From an uncultured Verrucomicrobiota bacterium (GTDB taxonomy: Bacteria > Verrucomicrobiota > Verrucomicrobiia > Limisphaerales > UBA9464): 47,184 nt of DNA. The stretch spans positions 1 through 47,184 of the forward strand of contig CAIJLV010000106.1 in assembly GCA_903821635.1 (NCBI GenBank), in the 5' to 3' direction. The notes under the pieces were generated by a model that worked only from the letters and a program-made list of their open reading frames with translations, searched no databases and was not told the DNA's origin. The position numbers and the translations under genes are program-made. Shown here in pieces: positions 1-6,901 of this stretch; position 1 is the stretch's first letter; the number at the start of each line of letters is the position of its first letter.

Positions 1-189
1 GGAGAACGATCCGAGAGGAGAGCACTTGGCGTCGATTTCAAACGGTTGCCGTTTGAGGCTTTTGGCGATGTCCGCGCCGATGGCGTAGCTGGCGCGATTT
101 TTGGTGTCTTTGAGGTCGATCGTGGTTTGGGCCATGGCCGTGGTGACCACGGCCGCAGCCGTGATTGCAGATAGCAGGATATGTTTCAT
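1..189 (-). CDS. FKBP-type peptidyl-prolyl isomerase, N-terminal part (cut by window edge)
   Basis: Only the first 63 codons are in the window; the reading frame is open to base 1. The start ATG at 189 gives MKHILLSAITAAAVVTTAMA, a typical signal peptide with an Ala-x-Ala type cleavage site, so the protein is exported. The next residues, with the motif RASYAIGADIAKSLKRQPFE, match the N-terminal dimerisation domain of Mip/FkpA-type FKBP isomerases, which help fold periplasmic or outer-membrane proteins. The catalytic FKBP domain would lie outside the window. The last ten residues (from Cys after FEIDAK) no longer look like the family. Reading one base further on gives a better A-L-L continuation, so a frameshift near base 27 is possible but cannot be judged at the edge. 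A perfect hairpin sits just upstream of the start (194-227). Confidence 0.75.
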   Translation of the reverse strand, partial: MKHILLSAITAAAVVTTAMAQTTIDLKDTKNRASYAIGADIAKSLKRQPFEIDAKCSPLGSFS

Positions 190-193
190 TTCT

Positions 194-227
194 CAGCCAC
201 CTCTCGCCAGCGGGCGAGAGGTGGCTG
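194..227. repeat. Perfect 15-bp inverted repeat before the FKBP gene
   Basis: The arms 194-208 and 213-227 are exactly complementary with a 4-base loop (AGCG). The element lies five bases upstream of the FKBP start codon on the minus strand, so it would fold in that gene's 5' leader, or it could be a dispersed palindromic intergenic repeat. No T-run follows on either strand, which argues against a simple intrinsic terminator. Confidence 0.6.
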
Positions 228-343
228 GGGACCCTCAAGAAGCCGGCGAACCGGGTCAAGCTACCGCACGCGCAAAATTCACGGGTCGCCTCTCCGGTGG
301 GCCCCGCTGATCAGCCGCCTCATGCGCCGCGGCCAAAGGGAAC

Positions 344-373
344 GGTCCGAGATCGGCCGCGGACGGTCGGACC
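344..373 (-). terminator. leuA: Weak candidate terminator hairpin after leuA
   Basis: Seven-base arms 344-350 and 367-373 are complementary across a 16-base GC-rich loop, 18 bases beyond the leuA stop codon. On the minus strand it is followed by only a short T-containing stretch (GTTCCCTTT). It is the only candidate leuA terminator I see and is weak. Confidence 0.3.
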
Positions 374-390
374 AAGGAAACTAACGCTGG

Positions 391-2049
391 CTAAGCCAAT
401 CGGTTGAGCGCGCTGATGACAGCCTTGATGGAGGCCAGCTCGATGTTCGTGTCCACGGCCGCACCCCACTGCACTTTGCCGTCGCCCAACTTGATCTGGA
501 TGTAGGCGATCGCGCTCGCGCCTTCGCCGGCGCTCAGGGCGTGTTCGCGGTAGTTCACCACCTCGAACTTCGGCGCGCCGCTCGCGGTTAGCGCATTTAC
601 GAAGGCGGCGATGGGCCCGTTGCCTTCGCCTTCGACCTTCCGTTCGGTGCCCTGGTGGGCGACCGAGGCGCGGCAGCGGAACTTGCCATCCACGCCGTCG
701 GCATGGAAGTGGAGGAGCGACCACGGCGTGGTGCGCTCGATGTATTCCTGCCAGAACATCGCCTTGAGTTCCTCCGCCTTCACCTCGCGGCCGAGGGCGT
801 CCACGAGGTCGTTGGCGATGGGGCCGAATTCGCGCTGCATGTCCTTGGGCAGCTCGATGCCGAATTCGCTTTCCAGCAGATACGCGACGCCGCCCTTGCC
901 GGACTGGCTGTTGACGCGGATGACCTCCTGATAGCGCCGGCCGATGTCGGTCGGATCGATGGTGAGGTAAGGCACGTCCCAGTGCGAACGGCCGCCGGCG
1001 TCCCACTCGGCGAGCCCCTTCTTGATGGCGTCCTGATGGGAGCCGCTGAAGGCGGTGAACACGAGTTCGCCGGCGTAGGGATGGCGTGGCGGCACGGTCA
1101 GGCCCGTGCTGCGCTCGTAGACGTCACGGAGCGCGCTCAGGTCGCTGAAGTCGAGCTGCGGGGCGATGCCGTGCATGTAGAGGTTCAGCGCCACGGTGAT
1201 GAGGTCGAGGTTGCCCGTGCGTTCGCCGTTGCCGAAGAGCGTGCCTTCGACGCGGTCGGCGCCAGCCAGCAAACCGAGTTCCGTGGCGGCCACGCCGGTG
1301 CAGCGGTCGTTGTGCGTGTGCAGCGAGATGACCAGCGAATCGCGGTTCCGGATATTCCGGCAGATCCATTCGATCTGGTCGGCATACACGTTGGGCATCG
1401 CCACCTCGACCGTGTCGGGGAGGTTCAGGATCATCGGGTTGGCCGGCGTGGGTTGCCACACGTCCATCACGGCCTCGGAGATTTCCTTGGCGAACTCCAC
1501 TTCGGTCGCGCTGAAGCTCTCCGGCGAATACTGGAGCCGGACGTTCGTGCCCTTCAGCCGGGGCAGGCGGTCCTTGATCCACTGCGCGCCGCGGATGGCG
1601 ATCTGCACGATCTCCTCCTTGGACTTGCCGAACACGACGCGGCGCTGGGCCGGCGAGGTCGAGTTGTAGAGGTGGATGATGACGTTCTTGGCGCCGACCA
1701 ACGACTCGAAGGTGCGTTCGATCAGGTCCTCGCGCGCCTGCACGAGCACCTGGATGGCGACGTCGTCGGGAATATGGCCGTTCTCGATGAGCAGGCGGTT
1801 GAAGCGGAATTCGGTGTTCGAGGCCGAGGGGAAGCCGACTTCGATTTCCTTGAAGCCGCATTTCACCAGCGCCTGAAAGAGTTCCAGCTTCTGCGCGACG
1901 TTCATGGGCACGGCGAGTGCCTGGTTGCCGTCGCGGAGGTCCACGCTGCACCAGCGTGGGGCCTGGGTGAGCACGCGGTCCGGCCATTGACGGTCGGGCA
2001 ACTGCACCGGCTGGAACCGGCGATACTTCTCGGCGGGATTCTTCAACAT
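391..2049 (-). CDS. leuA: 2-isopropylmalate synthase, long form
   Basis: Catalyses the first committed step of leucine synthesis: acetyl-CoA plus 2-oxoisovalerate gives 2-isopropylmalate, in the cytoplasm. At 552 residues it matches the long LeuA type. The catalytic TIM barrel carries the DLRDGNQ motif (residues 38-43), which contains the catalytic Arg and metal-binding Asp, and the SLHTHND metal site. The C-terminal region from about LLHFHADGVDG fits the LeuA dimer/regulatory domain that binds leucine for feedback inhibition. I chose the ATG at 2049 (MLKNPAEKYRRF), where family similarity begins. The frame stays open upstream to a TTG at 2109, but that start would lie at the edge of the attenuator terminator. 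The gene is preceded by a leader peptide and terminator (2112-2238), so it is probably controlled both by feedback and by attenuation. No other leu genes are in the window. Confidence 0.95.
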   Translation of the reverse strand: MLKNPAEKYRRFQPVQLPDRQWPDRVLTQAPRWCSVDLRDGNQALAVPMNVAQKLELFQALVKCGFKEIEVGFPSASNTEFRFNRLLIENGHIPDDVAIQVLVQAREDLIERTFESLVGAKNVIIHLYNSTSPAQRRVVFGKSKEEIVQIAIRGAQWIKDRLPRLKGTNVRLQYSPESFSATEVEFAKEISEAVMDVWQPTPANPMILNLPDTVEVAMPNVYADQIEWICRNIRNRDSLVISLHTHNDRCTGVAATELGLLAGADRVEGTLFGNGERTGNLDLITVALNLYMHGIAPQLDFSDLSALRDVYERSTGLTVPPRHPYAGELVFTAFSGSHQDAIKKGLAEWDAGGRSHWDVPYLTIDPTDIGRRYQEVIRVNSQSGKGGVAYLLESEFGIELPKDMQREFGPIANDLVDALGREVKAEELKAMFWQEYIERTTPWSLLHFHADGVDGKFRCRASVAHQGTERKVEGEGNGPIAAFVNALTASGAPKFEVVNYREHALSAGEGASAIAYIQIKLGDGKVQWGAAVDTNIELASIKAVISALNRLA

Positions 2050-2111
2050 GTTCTGCCTGTTTTTCGCTGTTTTGGCCGCCTCAACGCAAGCACCCGGCAA
2101 TGGGGCCAAAC

Positions 2112-2144
2112 AAAAAGCCCCATCGTCAGGTGCGACGATGGGGC
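2112..2144 (-). terminator. Intrinsic terminator of the leucine attenuator
   Basis: Perfect 11-bp stem (arms 2117-2127 and 2134-2144, loop of six) followed on the minus strand by TTTTTG. It lies between the leader peptide and leuA, in leuA's own transcription direction, so an unregulated terminator here would silence leuA. This position is the hallmark of attenuation. Confidence 0.85.
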
Positions 2145-2166
2145 GGGAAAGTGTGCTGGACTCGCC

Positions 2167-2238
2167 TCAAACCCCAACCGTCGCGCGGCTAAGCAGCAGC
2201 GCGAGTGCGGTAAGTCGGAGTTTCGACGTGCGAATCAC
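2167..2238 (-). CDS. leuL: leuA leader peptide (23 residues, Leu-rich)
   Basis: Starting at GTG 2238 the ORF reads MIRTSKLRLTALALLLSR and then five more residues to TGA. Leu codons are at 2218, 2212, 2203, 2197, 2194 and 2191 (low ends are two bases less), with three in a row. Its function is to be translated, not to act as a protein: translation speed at the Leu codons decides between antiterminator and terminator. There is no Shine-Dalgarno sequence before the GTG, as for most genes here. The frame is open further upstream to a TTG near 2266, so the exact start is uncertain; the Leu run and the stop are not affected by this. A poor -35/-10 pair (TTGCCC, 17 bases, TAACCA) lies just upstream. 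Confidence 0.78.
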   Translation of the reverse strand: MIRTSKLRLTALALLLSRATVGV

Positions 2239-2300
2239 AGGCGATTGGTTAGTGGAGGCACGGCGGTCGGGCAAGGGGGAATTCCGGGCGTCCCGGCGCG

Positions 2301-2636
2301 TCATTCCGGCCAGCCAGCCAATTGCCCGGTCAAAGCGGCGGACAATGCCTCGACGAGCTCGAGTTGCATGAACTCGAAGTCGTCGGGAATGCGCAGGCAG
2401 ACGAGAGGCTTGCCGGCCAGCGCCTCCGGGAACCGTTCCCGCAGCTTGGCGACATGCGACTTCTCCATCGCGAAGATCACGTCCGCCCAGCCGATGAGCC
2501 CCTCCGTCACCCGCACCCGGGCCTGCGGCTGCGTGCCCGCCGAGCGCGCCTGAAACCGCGGCGAACCGTCGAACAGCCGCTCCGCCGTGAGGCTGCGGAT
2601 TTCGTTCCGGCTGCAGATGAAGAGGAGTTTGGTCAA
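2301..2636 (-). CDS. Small low-molecular-weight tyrosine phosphatase-like protein
   Basis: The 111-residue protein opens with a beta strand followed by the phosphatase loop CSRNEIRS, with Cys8 and Arg14 in the required C-x5-R spacing, and the RSLTAE continuation typical of a small LMW-PTP-like family of about 110 residues (classical LMW-PTPs are about 150). Near the C-terminus it has IPDDFEF, which may replace the usual DP general-acid loop. Substrate is unknown; the family is expected to hydrolyse phosphotyrosine or a related phosphoester in the cytoplasm. The start is a TTG at 2636, which overlaps the TGA of the upstream gltX-like fragment (2633-2797), suggesting translational coupling. The next gene downstream is the leuA leader, 62 bases away. 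Confidence 0.75.
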   Translation of the reverse strand: MTKLLFICSRNEIRSLTAERLFDGSPRFQARSAGTQPQARVRVTEGLIGWADVIFAMEKSHVAKLRERFPEALAGKPLVCLRIPDDFEFMQLELVEALSAALTGQLAGWPE

Positions 2637-2797
2637 AGTGGCGCAGCGTCCAATCGCCTCGCCACCCGTTCCCGCCCCAGCACCTCCAGCAGGTGATATA
2701 GGCTCGGGCTGCTGGTGCAGGCGACGCGGCAGGGTTGCACCAGCGCGCCGGCTTTCACGCCCAGCTCGGTGGCGAGGGACTTGAAGTTTCGAGGCAT
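2633..2797 (-). pseudogene. Duplicated 3' end of gltX (54-codon fragment)
   Basis: This stretch repeats the 3' end of gltX (3534 to about 3704) at DNA level. Translated from the ATG at 2797 it shares with GltX the run ATELGVKAGALVQPCRVACT and then PSLYHLLEVLGRERV, with a three-codon deletion (GKLV replaced by S) and a diverged tail (ARRLDAAPL instead of TRRLARAGK). The frame is still open and ends in TGA overlapping the next gene's start. It holds only the last part of the GltX anticodon-binding region, so it cannot be a synthetase. It is best read as a remnant left when the vapBC-containing segment was placed at the end of gltX. Whether the fragment is translated is unknown. Confidence 0.85.
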
Positions 2798-2815
2798 CGG
2801 GTTCGTAGCAGGTTG

Positions 2816-3193
2816 TCAGCAGATTACCCGCACGCCGTAGGGTTCGAACTGTTCGTCCGATGTCACCACCGGCAGGTCACGCAGTTTGGCAGTGGCGATG
2901 ATAAAACGATCGCAAGGATCGTTGTGGAGCGGGGGAAGCTGGGCGGCGGCGATGCAGACACCGAGTTCGAGGGGCAGAACCGCCAGACCGTGGTGCTCGA
3001 CCACCTGCTCGAACCAGTCATGGGGCGGTTTCGGCAGGGTCAGCTTGCCTTTGGCGACCTTGATCGCGATTTCAAACCCGCTGATGGCGGAGACATAAAC
3101 TGCCGGGGCCTCGTTGATTTCCTTCTGGGCCGAACGGCTCAGGCGCTTGCTGCCGCTGGTGAGCCAGAGCAGCGCACACGTGTCCAAAATCAT
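2816..3193 (-). CDS. vapC: VapC-type PIN-domain ribonuclease toxin
   Basis: A 125-residue PIN-domain protein beginning MILDTCALLW. The acidic residues expected for the metal-dependent RNase site are visible: Asp4, Glu41 (in SAISGFEIA), Asp95 (in NDPCDRFIIATA) and Asp113 (TSDEQF). Toxins of this subgroup cut RNA, often tRNA, when freed from their antitoxin. I chose the ATG at 3193, because the longer frame overlaps the antitoxin gene deeply whereas this ATG overlaps its TGA by ATGA, a typical coupled arrangement with vapB first. All key residues are present, so the toxin looks active. The pair is bracketed by the two gltX 3' ends. Confidence 0.9.
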   Translation of the reverse strand: MILDTCALLWLTSGSKRLSRSAQKEINEAPAVYVSAISGFEIAIKVAKGKLTLPKPPHDWFEQVVEHHGLAVLPLELGVCIAAAQLPPLHNDPCDRFIIATAKLRDLPVVTSDEQFEPYGVRVIC

Positions 3194-3423
3194 CGGGCGG
3201 CCTCCGGCCATTCGTCGTCGGCCATCGGTTCGACCGGATCATAGCCGATCCCGATTTTTCTGAGCACGGGATGGGGTTTGGTCCGGTCCATACGCCGATG
3301 GGGCACGAGATCGGCCACGGGTTCGCCGTTGCGGCAGATGACGATGGTCTCGCTGTCCGCCTCCAACTGGGTCAGCAGGCTGGAGAAATTCGTCTTCGCC
3401 TCGTGGATGTTCACCACCTTCAT
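3190..3423 (-). CDS. vapB: Phd/YefM-family antitoxin
   Basis: A 77-residue protein starting MKVVNIHEAKTNFSSLL, the characteristic N-terminal DNA-binding part of Phd/YefM antitoxins, followed by the conserved ICRNGEPVADLVP. The C-terminal third (KIGIGYDPVEPMADDEWPE) is acidic and would wrap the toxin. It should neutralise the adjacent VapC and repress its own operon. I prefer the ATG at 3423 over the TTG at 3429. Three tandem 9-base repeats lie just upstream (3432-3458), a possible operator. The stop overlaps the vapC start. Confidence 0.88.
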   Translation of the reverse strand: MKVVNIHEAKTNFSSLLTQLEADSETIVICRNGEPVADLVPHRRMDRTKPHPVLRKIGIGYDPVEPMADDEWPEAAR

Positions 3424-3431
3424 GGCCAAGA

Positions 3432-3458
3432 GGTTAGTCCGGTTAGTCCGGTTAGTCC
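3432..3458. repeat. Three tandem 9-base repeats before vapB
   Basis: GGTTAGTCC occurs three times without gaps at 3432-3440, 3441-3449 and 3450-3458. The array ends nine bases from the vapB start codon on the minus strand. Autoregulated antitoxins bind repeated operators in this position, so an operator role is plausible; the repeats could equally be a slipped microsatellite. Confidence 0.8.
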
Positions 3459-3533
3459 ACCGGTTCCACGACGAGTTCGGTTGGGAAGATGAGCCACGTC
3501 ACCTCTGCTCCCACGGTTTCGGTCGCTTCGCCG

Positions 3534-4883
3534 TTACTTGCCGGCGCGAGCCAATCGCCGCGTCACCCGTTCCCGCCCCAGCACCTCCAGCAGGTGATAC
3601 AGGCTGGGGCCGACGAGTTTGCCGGTGCAGGCCACGCGGCAGGGTTGCACGAGCGCGCCGGCTTTCACGCCGAGTTCGGTGGCGAGGGCCTTGAGCGCGG
3701 TTTCGAGGGCGGCGGACTTGAATTCGGGCACGGCGGCGAAAGTGGCGGCGAGCTTTTCCAGCAGCGGTTTCGCGGCGGGCGTGAGGGCCTTGGCCTGGGC
3801 TTCGGGATCGCAGGTCAGCGCCTCGTCGGCTGCAAAATAGAAGTCGGTCCAAACGGGCAGTTCCTTGAAGAGTTTGCCCTTTTCCTGCGCGGTGAGCAGG
3901 GCGGCGCGCACGTAGTCGGCGGGGAAGCCGGCGGTTTCGATGCTGGCCTTGCGGAGGTGTTCCACGCCGAGCGCGACGAAGCGGTCGGGGTCCATCCGGC
4001 GGGTATGCTCGAAGTGGAGCGCCTCCAGCTTCTTGGCATCGAAGCGGGCGGGGCTGCGGTTCACGCGGTCGAGGTCGAAGCGGGACACAAGTTCCGCGAC
4101 GCTGAGAAGTTCCTGGCCGTCGGTGGGTGACCAGCCAAGGAGCGACAGGTAGTTCACCACGGCTTCGGGTGTGAAGCCGTCGTCGAGGTAGTTGGTCACC
4201 ACGGCGCCGCGGTCGCGTTTGCTCATCTTGGAGCCGTCCTCGTTAAGGATGAGCGGGATGTGGGCGTAGCGGGGCGGTTCGACGCCGAAAGCACGGAAGA
4301 GCGCGATGTGCTTGGCGGTGTTGCTCAGGTGATCTTCGCCGCGGATGACGTGGGTCATGCCCATTTCGAGGTCGTCCACCACGTTGACGAAATGGAACAC
4401 GGGTTGCCCGTCGCTGCGCCAGAGCACCCAGTCGGGGTCCTGTTCCTCGCGGTCGGTGAGGGGCCGGACGACGTCGCCGACGATCAGGTCGGGAATCGTG
4501 ATCGGCTCGCGGGTCATGCGGAAATACAGGGCGCCGTCGCGTTCGTAGGCGAGGCCCTTGTCGCGGAGTTCGTTCACGCGCCTGCGGTAAATGTCGCCGC
4601 GCTGGCTCTGGAAGTAGGGGCCGCAGTTGCCCTTGCTGGGGCCGGCGGCGTCACCGTTCACGGGGCCTTCATCCCAGTCCATGCCCAGCCAGCGCAGGCC
4701 CTGGAGGATGACATCCACGGCGGCCTGGGAATTGCGCGCGGTGTCGGTGTCCTCGATGCGCAGGATGAACGTGCCGCCGTGATGACGGGCAAACAGCCAG
4801 TTGAACAGCGCCGTGCGGGCCCCCCCGATGTGGAGGTAGCCGGTGGGCGACGGGGCAAAACGAACTCGGACCGATGACGACAT
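3534..4883 (-). CDS. gltX: Glutamyl-tRNA synthetase
   Basis: Charges tRNA-Glu with glutamate in the cytoplasm. The class I signatures are intact: PSPTGYLHIGGARTA (HIGH region) close to the N-terminus and DGSKMSKRDRG (KMSKS loop) mid-protein. At 449 residues it is slightly short for the family (usually about 470-490). I chose the ATG at 4883 (MSSSVRVRFAPSPTG); the frame is open further upstream but has no family similarity there. Its 3' end is duplicated at 2633-2797, with vapBC between the two copies. If the insertion replaced the original 3' end, the present C-terminus may be the incoming copy. Confidence 0.95.
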   Translation of the reverse strand: MSSSVRVRFAPSPTGYLHIGGARTALFNWLFARHHGGTFILRIEDTDTARNSQAAVDVILQGLRWLGMDWDEGPVNGDAAGPSKGNCGPYFQSQRGDIYRRRVNELRDKGLAYERDGALYFRMTREPITIPDLIVGDVVRPLTDREEQDPDWVLWRSDGQPVFHFVNVVDDLEMGMTHVIRGEDHLSNTAKHIALFRAFGVEPPRYAHIPLILNEDGSKMSKRDRGAVVTNYLDDGFTPEAVVNYLSLLGWSPTDGQELLSVAELVSRFDLDRVNRSPARFDAKKLEALHFEHTRRMDPDRFVALGVEHLRKASIETAGFPADYVRAALLTAQEKGKLFKELPVWTDFYFAADEALTCDPEAQAKALTPAAKPLLEKLAATFAAVPEFKSAALETALKALATELGVKAGALVQPCRVACTGKLVGPSLYHLLEVLGRERVTRRLARAGK

Positions 4884-5032
4884 GGGCGCGGAAGGTGCCG
4901 GGCACCCGTTCGGAAGACAAGCGGGCGAGCCAAGTCTGATGTTTATGGCGCTGGCGCTCAATCCGGGCCGGCCGGGGTAGTCTGCTTTGACCACCCCGGA
5001 AGACCTGCCCCCCCCAGTGCGGGGTTGGCGGA

Positions 5033-6640
5033 TCAGTGGGCGAAACCGCGGTCGGATTCCGGCAGCGGCTGGCCCTTGGTTTCAGGGGCAAACGGCAGTG
5101 CAATCAGGCCGATGACGAACACCGAGCACATGGTGATGCCGGCGTAGCGCAGCGGTTCCGCCTGATCCTTGAACACCACCCCGGTCAGCAGGCCGAGGGT
5201 GGCGGGGCCGGAGGCGGCGATGAAGCGGCCGACGTTGTAGCAGAAGCTGGTGCCCGTGCTGCGCAGGCGGGTCGGGAACAGCTCCGGGAAGTAAATAGCG
5301 TAGCCGCCGAACAGCGCGAGCTGGAAGAAGCCCATGACCGGGATGAGCCAGAACTGGCTGAAATCACGCAGGAACCAGAACACCGCCGCGGTGGACAGCA
5401 TGGCGGCGACGAGGGCGATGGCGAACGCGGGTTTGCGGCCAAAGCGTTGCGCCACGAGCCCGAAGGAGTAGATGCCCATAAACGCGCCCAAGTTCTGGAT
5501 CATCGAGGTGATGCCCGCCCAGAAGGTCAACTTGCCGGGAATGAGTTTGGGGTCGATGCCGTCGAGGACGAACTTCTTTTCCAAGACCGACCGGACCAAG
5601 TCGAAACTGAAGAAGCCGATGCCCCACACGCCGATGACGCCCGACAGCGCAAGCAACAGCCCGACCACCGCTCGGCGGCGATACGTGGTGTCGCCGCCCC
5701 CGCCGAACACGGTCCAGATCCCTGCCAAGAGTGCGAGGAAGGCAAACCCGCCGACCACGCCGTGCTTCACATACTTCGCCCCTTCGCTCGTGGTCGAGAG
5801 CCCGAACAGGGATTGCAACGAGGCCATCGGGGTGAGGAACGCGATCGTGATGCCCAAGCCTAACAGAAGCCCCGCGAGGGTGGCCGGGAGTTTCCAATTC
5901 GGGTTGCCGAACAGTTCGCCGTAGTCACCCAGTTTCTTGCGGTCCTTGGCTTCGCTGACCGTGCGTTTCCACGCCTCGGGTTCCTTGAGATTGCGCCGCA
6001 CGAAGACCACCAAGATGGCGGGCAGGGCGCCCACGACGAACATCCAGCGCCACGCGGACCAGTTGCCCAGTTTACCGAGCACGCCGGTTTCTTCCAATTG
6101 CCCCAGCGCCATGCTGGTGCAGGCGGCGGTGACGTTGCCCACGGTCGAAAGCGCTTGCAGCAGGCTCAACGCATAGGGCCGGGCGCGTTCTGGCATGACT
6201 TCCGCGACCAGCGCCACGCCCACGGCAAATTCACCGCCGACACCCAGGCCCGTCAGGAAACGATACAGGGCGAAATCCCAAAATTCGGTGGCAAACGCAC
6301 TGAGGCCGGTGCAACCGGAGTAGAGCAGGATGGTGACGAGCATCGTCTTGGCCCGGCCCCAGCGATCGCCGAGCACGCCGAAGACGAGCCCGCCCGAAGC
6401 CCAGCCCAGTAGAAAGATGGCGGTCGCGTAGGCCCCGGCGGCCTGAAATTCCGCCGGGGTGGCGGGCCGGCCGTAGCTGTGGGCCAGCAACTCTTTCATC
6501 GCCGGCACGCGGGCGAGGTTGAAAAGCTGCTGGTCCATGCAATCCAACAACCAGCCTAGGGACGCTACAATCAGCACAAACCATTGGTAACGGTTCAATA
6601 ACCGCCACCACGCAAAGCCGGATTCGGAGGGGGAATTCAT
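5033..6640 (-). CDS. MFS transporter with extra membrane segments
   Basis: A 535-residue inner-membrane permease of the major facilitator superfamily. The loop between helices 2 and 3 carries the conserved GDRWGRAKT motif, and the segment RFLTGLGVGGEFAVG matches helix 4-5 of acid/sugar proton symporters of the SHS/AAHS type. It is about 100 residues longer than usual. Part of the excess lies between LFGNPNWK and YRRRAVVGLLLALSG, where two additional hydrophobic stretches occur (about residues 251-275 and 296-315), so there may be 14 membrane helices. Substrate cannot be told from the sequence. It is separated from gltX by about 150 bases and is divergent from the CotH gene at 6902. No partner enzyme is adjacent. 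Confidence 0.85.
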   Translation of the reverse strand: MNSPSESGFAWWRLLNRYQWFVLIVASLGWLLDCMDQQLFNLARVPAMKELLAHSYGRPATPAEFQAAGAYATAIFLLGWASGGLVFGVLGDRWGRAKTMLVTILLYSGCTGLSAFATEFWDFALYRFLTGLGVGGEFAVGVALVAEVMPERARPYALSLLQALSTVGNVTAACTSMALGQLEETGVLGKLGNWSAWRWMFVVGALPAILVVFVRRNLKEPEAWKRTVSEAKDRKKLGDYGELFGNPNWKLPATLAGLLLGLGITIAFLTPMASLQSLFGLSTTSEGAKYVKHGVVGGFAFLALLAGIWTVFGGGGDTTYRRRAVVGLLLALSGVIGVWGIGFFSFDLVRSVLEKKFVLDGIDPKLIPGKLTFWAGITSMIQNLGAFMGIYSFGLVAQRFGRKPAFAIALVAAMLSTAAVFWFLRDFSQFWLIPVMGFFQLALFGGYAIYFPELFPTRLRSTGTSFCYNVGRFIAASGPATLGLLTGVVFKDQAEPLRYAGITMCSVFVIGLIALPFAPETKGQPLPESDRGFAH

Positions 6641-6901
6641 GGGATGCTACGCACACGGATGATGTCGTCCGGAGCGGTGGTTCGGGAAGGGTAAATTCCG
6701 GGCGCGGTGGAATTGTCGGGGCCAATTCCCGCCCGCGAGCCTTTTGCCGCTGGAGCTGCCCTCCGCGAGCCGCTGCCACCGTGACCACGGCGTTTCCCTT
6801 GGGCTCCCCGGGTCAACCCAGGTGGCGCTCTGTTCGCCGGCGACCACCCGCGCCTCGCTTCCGCCCTTGTTCCGGCGGAGGCCCTCCCTTAACAACCGCG
6901 C

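Larger units (their letters stand above)
2112..2238 (-). promoter_or_regulatory. leuA: Leucine transcription attenuator upstream of leuA
   Basis: Seen in the sequence on the minus strand: a short ORF with six Leu codons in ten (2167-2238), then 22 bases, then a strong terminator (2112-2144), then leuA 62 bases on. The last codons of the ORF (bases 2172-2182, GACGGTTGGGG) can pair with the 5' arm of the terminator (2134-2144 in plus coordinates) through ten pairs, one of them G-U, with one bulged base. That forms an antiterminator. Inferred mechanism, as in classical amino-acid attenuators: when charged leucine tRNA is scarce the ribosome stalls on the Leu codons, the antiterminator forms and leuA is transcribed. 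When leucine is plentiful the ribosome reaches the stop codon, covers 2172-2182 and lets the terminator form. Confidence 0.82.

Noticed and set aside
655..2553. 632-codon open frame on the plus strand opposite leuA
   Set aside because: Shadow of leuA in high-GC DNA. leuA has all catalytic motifs, and the frame runs on across the attenuator without any domain.
2837..2860. GGTTCGAACTGTTCG resembling a tRNA T-arm
   Set aside because: No acceptor stem or anticodon arm at the right distances; it codes for the end of VapC.
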